This document shows, one piece after another, positions 32,533 to 32,640 of a stretch of DNA of 32,640 nt (positions are counted from its first letter, which is position 1; each line of letters begins with the position of its first letter). The notes beneath the pieces were generated by a model. It had not been told where the DNA came from and made no database searches. It saw nothing but the letters and a program-made list of their open reading frames with translations. This DNA comes from Bacteroidales bacterium (GTDB lineage Bacteria; Bacteroidota; Bacteroidia; Bacteroidales; Tenuifilaceae). Position numbers and translations under genes: made by a program. The stretch is taken from positions 1 to 32,640 of the forward strand of contig JANYLA010000144.1 of the NCBI GenBank assembly GCA_025361485.1, given 5' to 3'.

Positions 32533-32640
32533 TTAAAACAATGACAATTGCTGATTATGTATCTTTTTATATTCATTTTCTCGACCTTGAGATTTTACGT
32601 ATGCTTTTATTATAGATTCATTACCATGCTTTCCAACCGT
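32533..32640 (-). CDS. C-terminal end of an unidentified protein, ending QLSLF
   Basis: The last 35 codons of a leftward gene cut by the window edge, stop TAA at 32535-32533. The tail is hydrophilic and helical (HGNESIIKAYVKSQGR, then ENEYKKIHNQ) and ends exactly in QLSLF, which matches the QL[SD]LF beta-clamp-binding pentapeptide found at the ends of several DNA polymerases and repair proteins. That suggests, but does not show, a replication or repair protein. I cannot name the family from 35 residues. Two hairpins follow the gene. Confidence 0.6.
   Translation of the reverse strand, partial: TVGKHGNESIIKAYVKSQGRENEYKKIHNQQLSLF

Overview
The window reads as a chromosomal core segment of a low-GC Bacteroidota, most likely a member of the Bacteroidales or Marinilabiliales. 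The evidence is the set of lineage-typical families (a DUF2027-Smr protein, the small DUF4295 ribosomal protein, DUF6588 and PorT-type outer-membrane barrels, a DUF4252-like lipoprotein), the TAnnTTTG type of -7 element in front of several genes, and the near absence of Shine-Dalgarno sequences. There is no sign of a phage, insertion sequence, integron or CRISPR array. The placement is inference from gene content; no 16S gene is present.

Left part (1-8.2 kb): the 5' end of queA points left. A DUF2027-Smr gene and the RNase P RNA gene (rnpB) point right. An AT-rich gap of about 900 bp follows, and a small XRE-type regulator lies to its right. The gap holds two helically phased sets of TTAC-N4-GTAA operator-like palindromes, one directly on the regulator's promoter and one about 700 bp away, and a possible 42-codon gene on the opposite strand. 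Then comes a tightly packed run: pyrD, yedF, a class V aminotransferase/cysteine desulfurase, a DUF3343 protein, selD and an uncharacterised protein made of four related ~75-residue units. The middle genes form a selenium-mobilising set (sulfur or selenium transfer plus selenophosphate synthesis) with no selenocysteine machinery or selenium-using enzyme in the window.

Middle (8.2-23.5 kb): mostly housekeeping genes. gyrA with a downstream periplasmic TPR gene points left, and clpC with tpx points right. A leftward block holds rpmB-rpmG-DUF4295, ftsY and rimO. Next come cinA, a tRNA-Thr(CGU), an Ste24-like M48 protease with a lipoprotein gene upstream, and fabG.

Right part (23.5-32.6 kb): a large membrane sensor (Cache-HAMP-GAF-PAS) with no recognisable output domain, a DUF6588 barrel, rarA followed by kdsA (LPS Kdo synthesis), a small OM barrel, a cardiolipin synthase, a DUF4252-like lipoprotein, and the last 35 codons of a leftward gene ending in a beta-clamp-binding-like QLSLF. 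Most convergent or unit boundaries carry clear hairpin terminators.

The parts most worth a second look are the regulator with its two phased operator arrays and the small ORF in the 1.9-2.8 kb gap, and the four-unit protein at the end of the selenium run.
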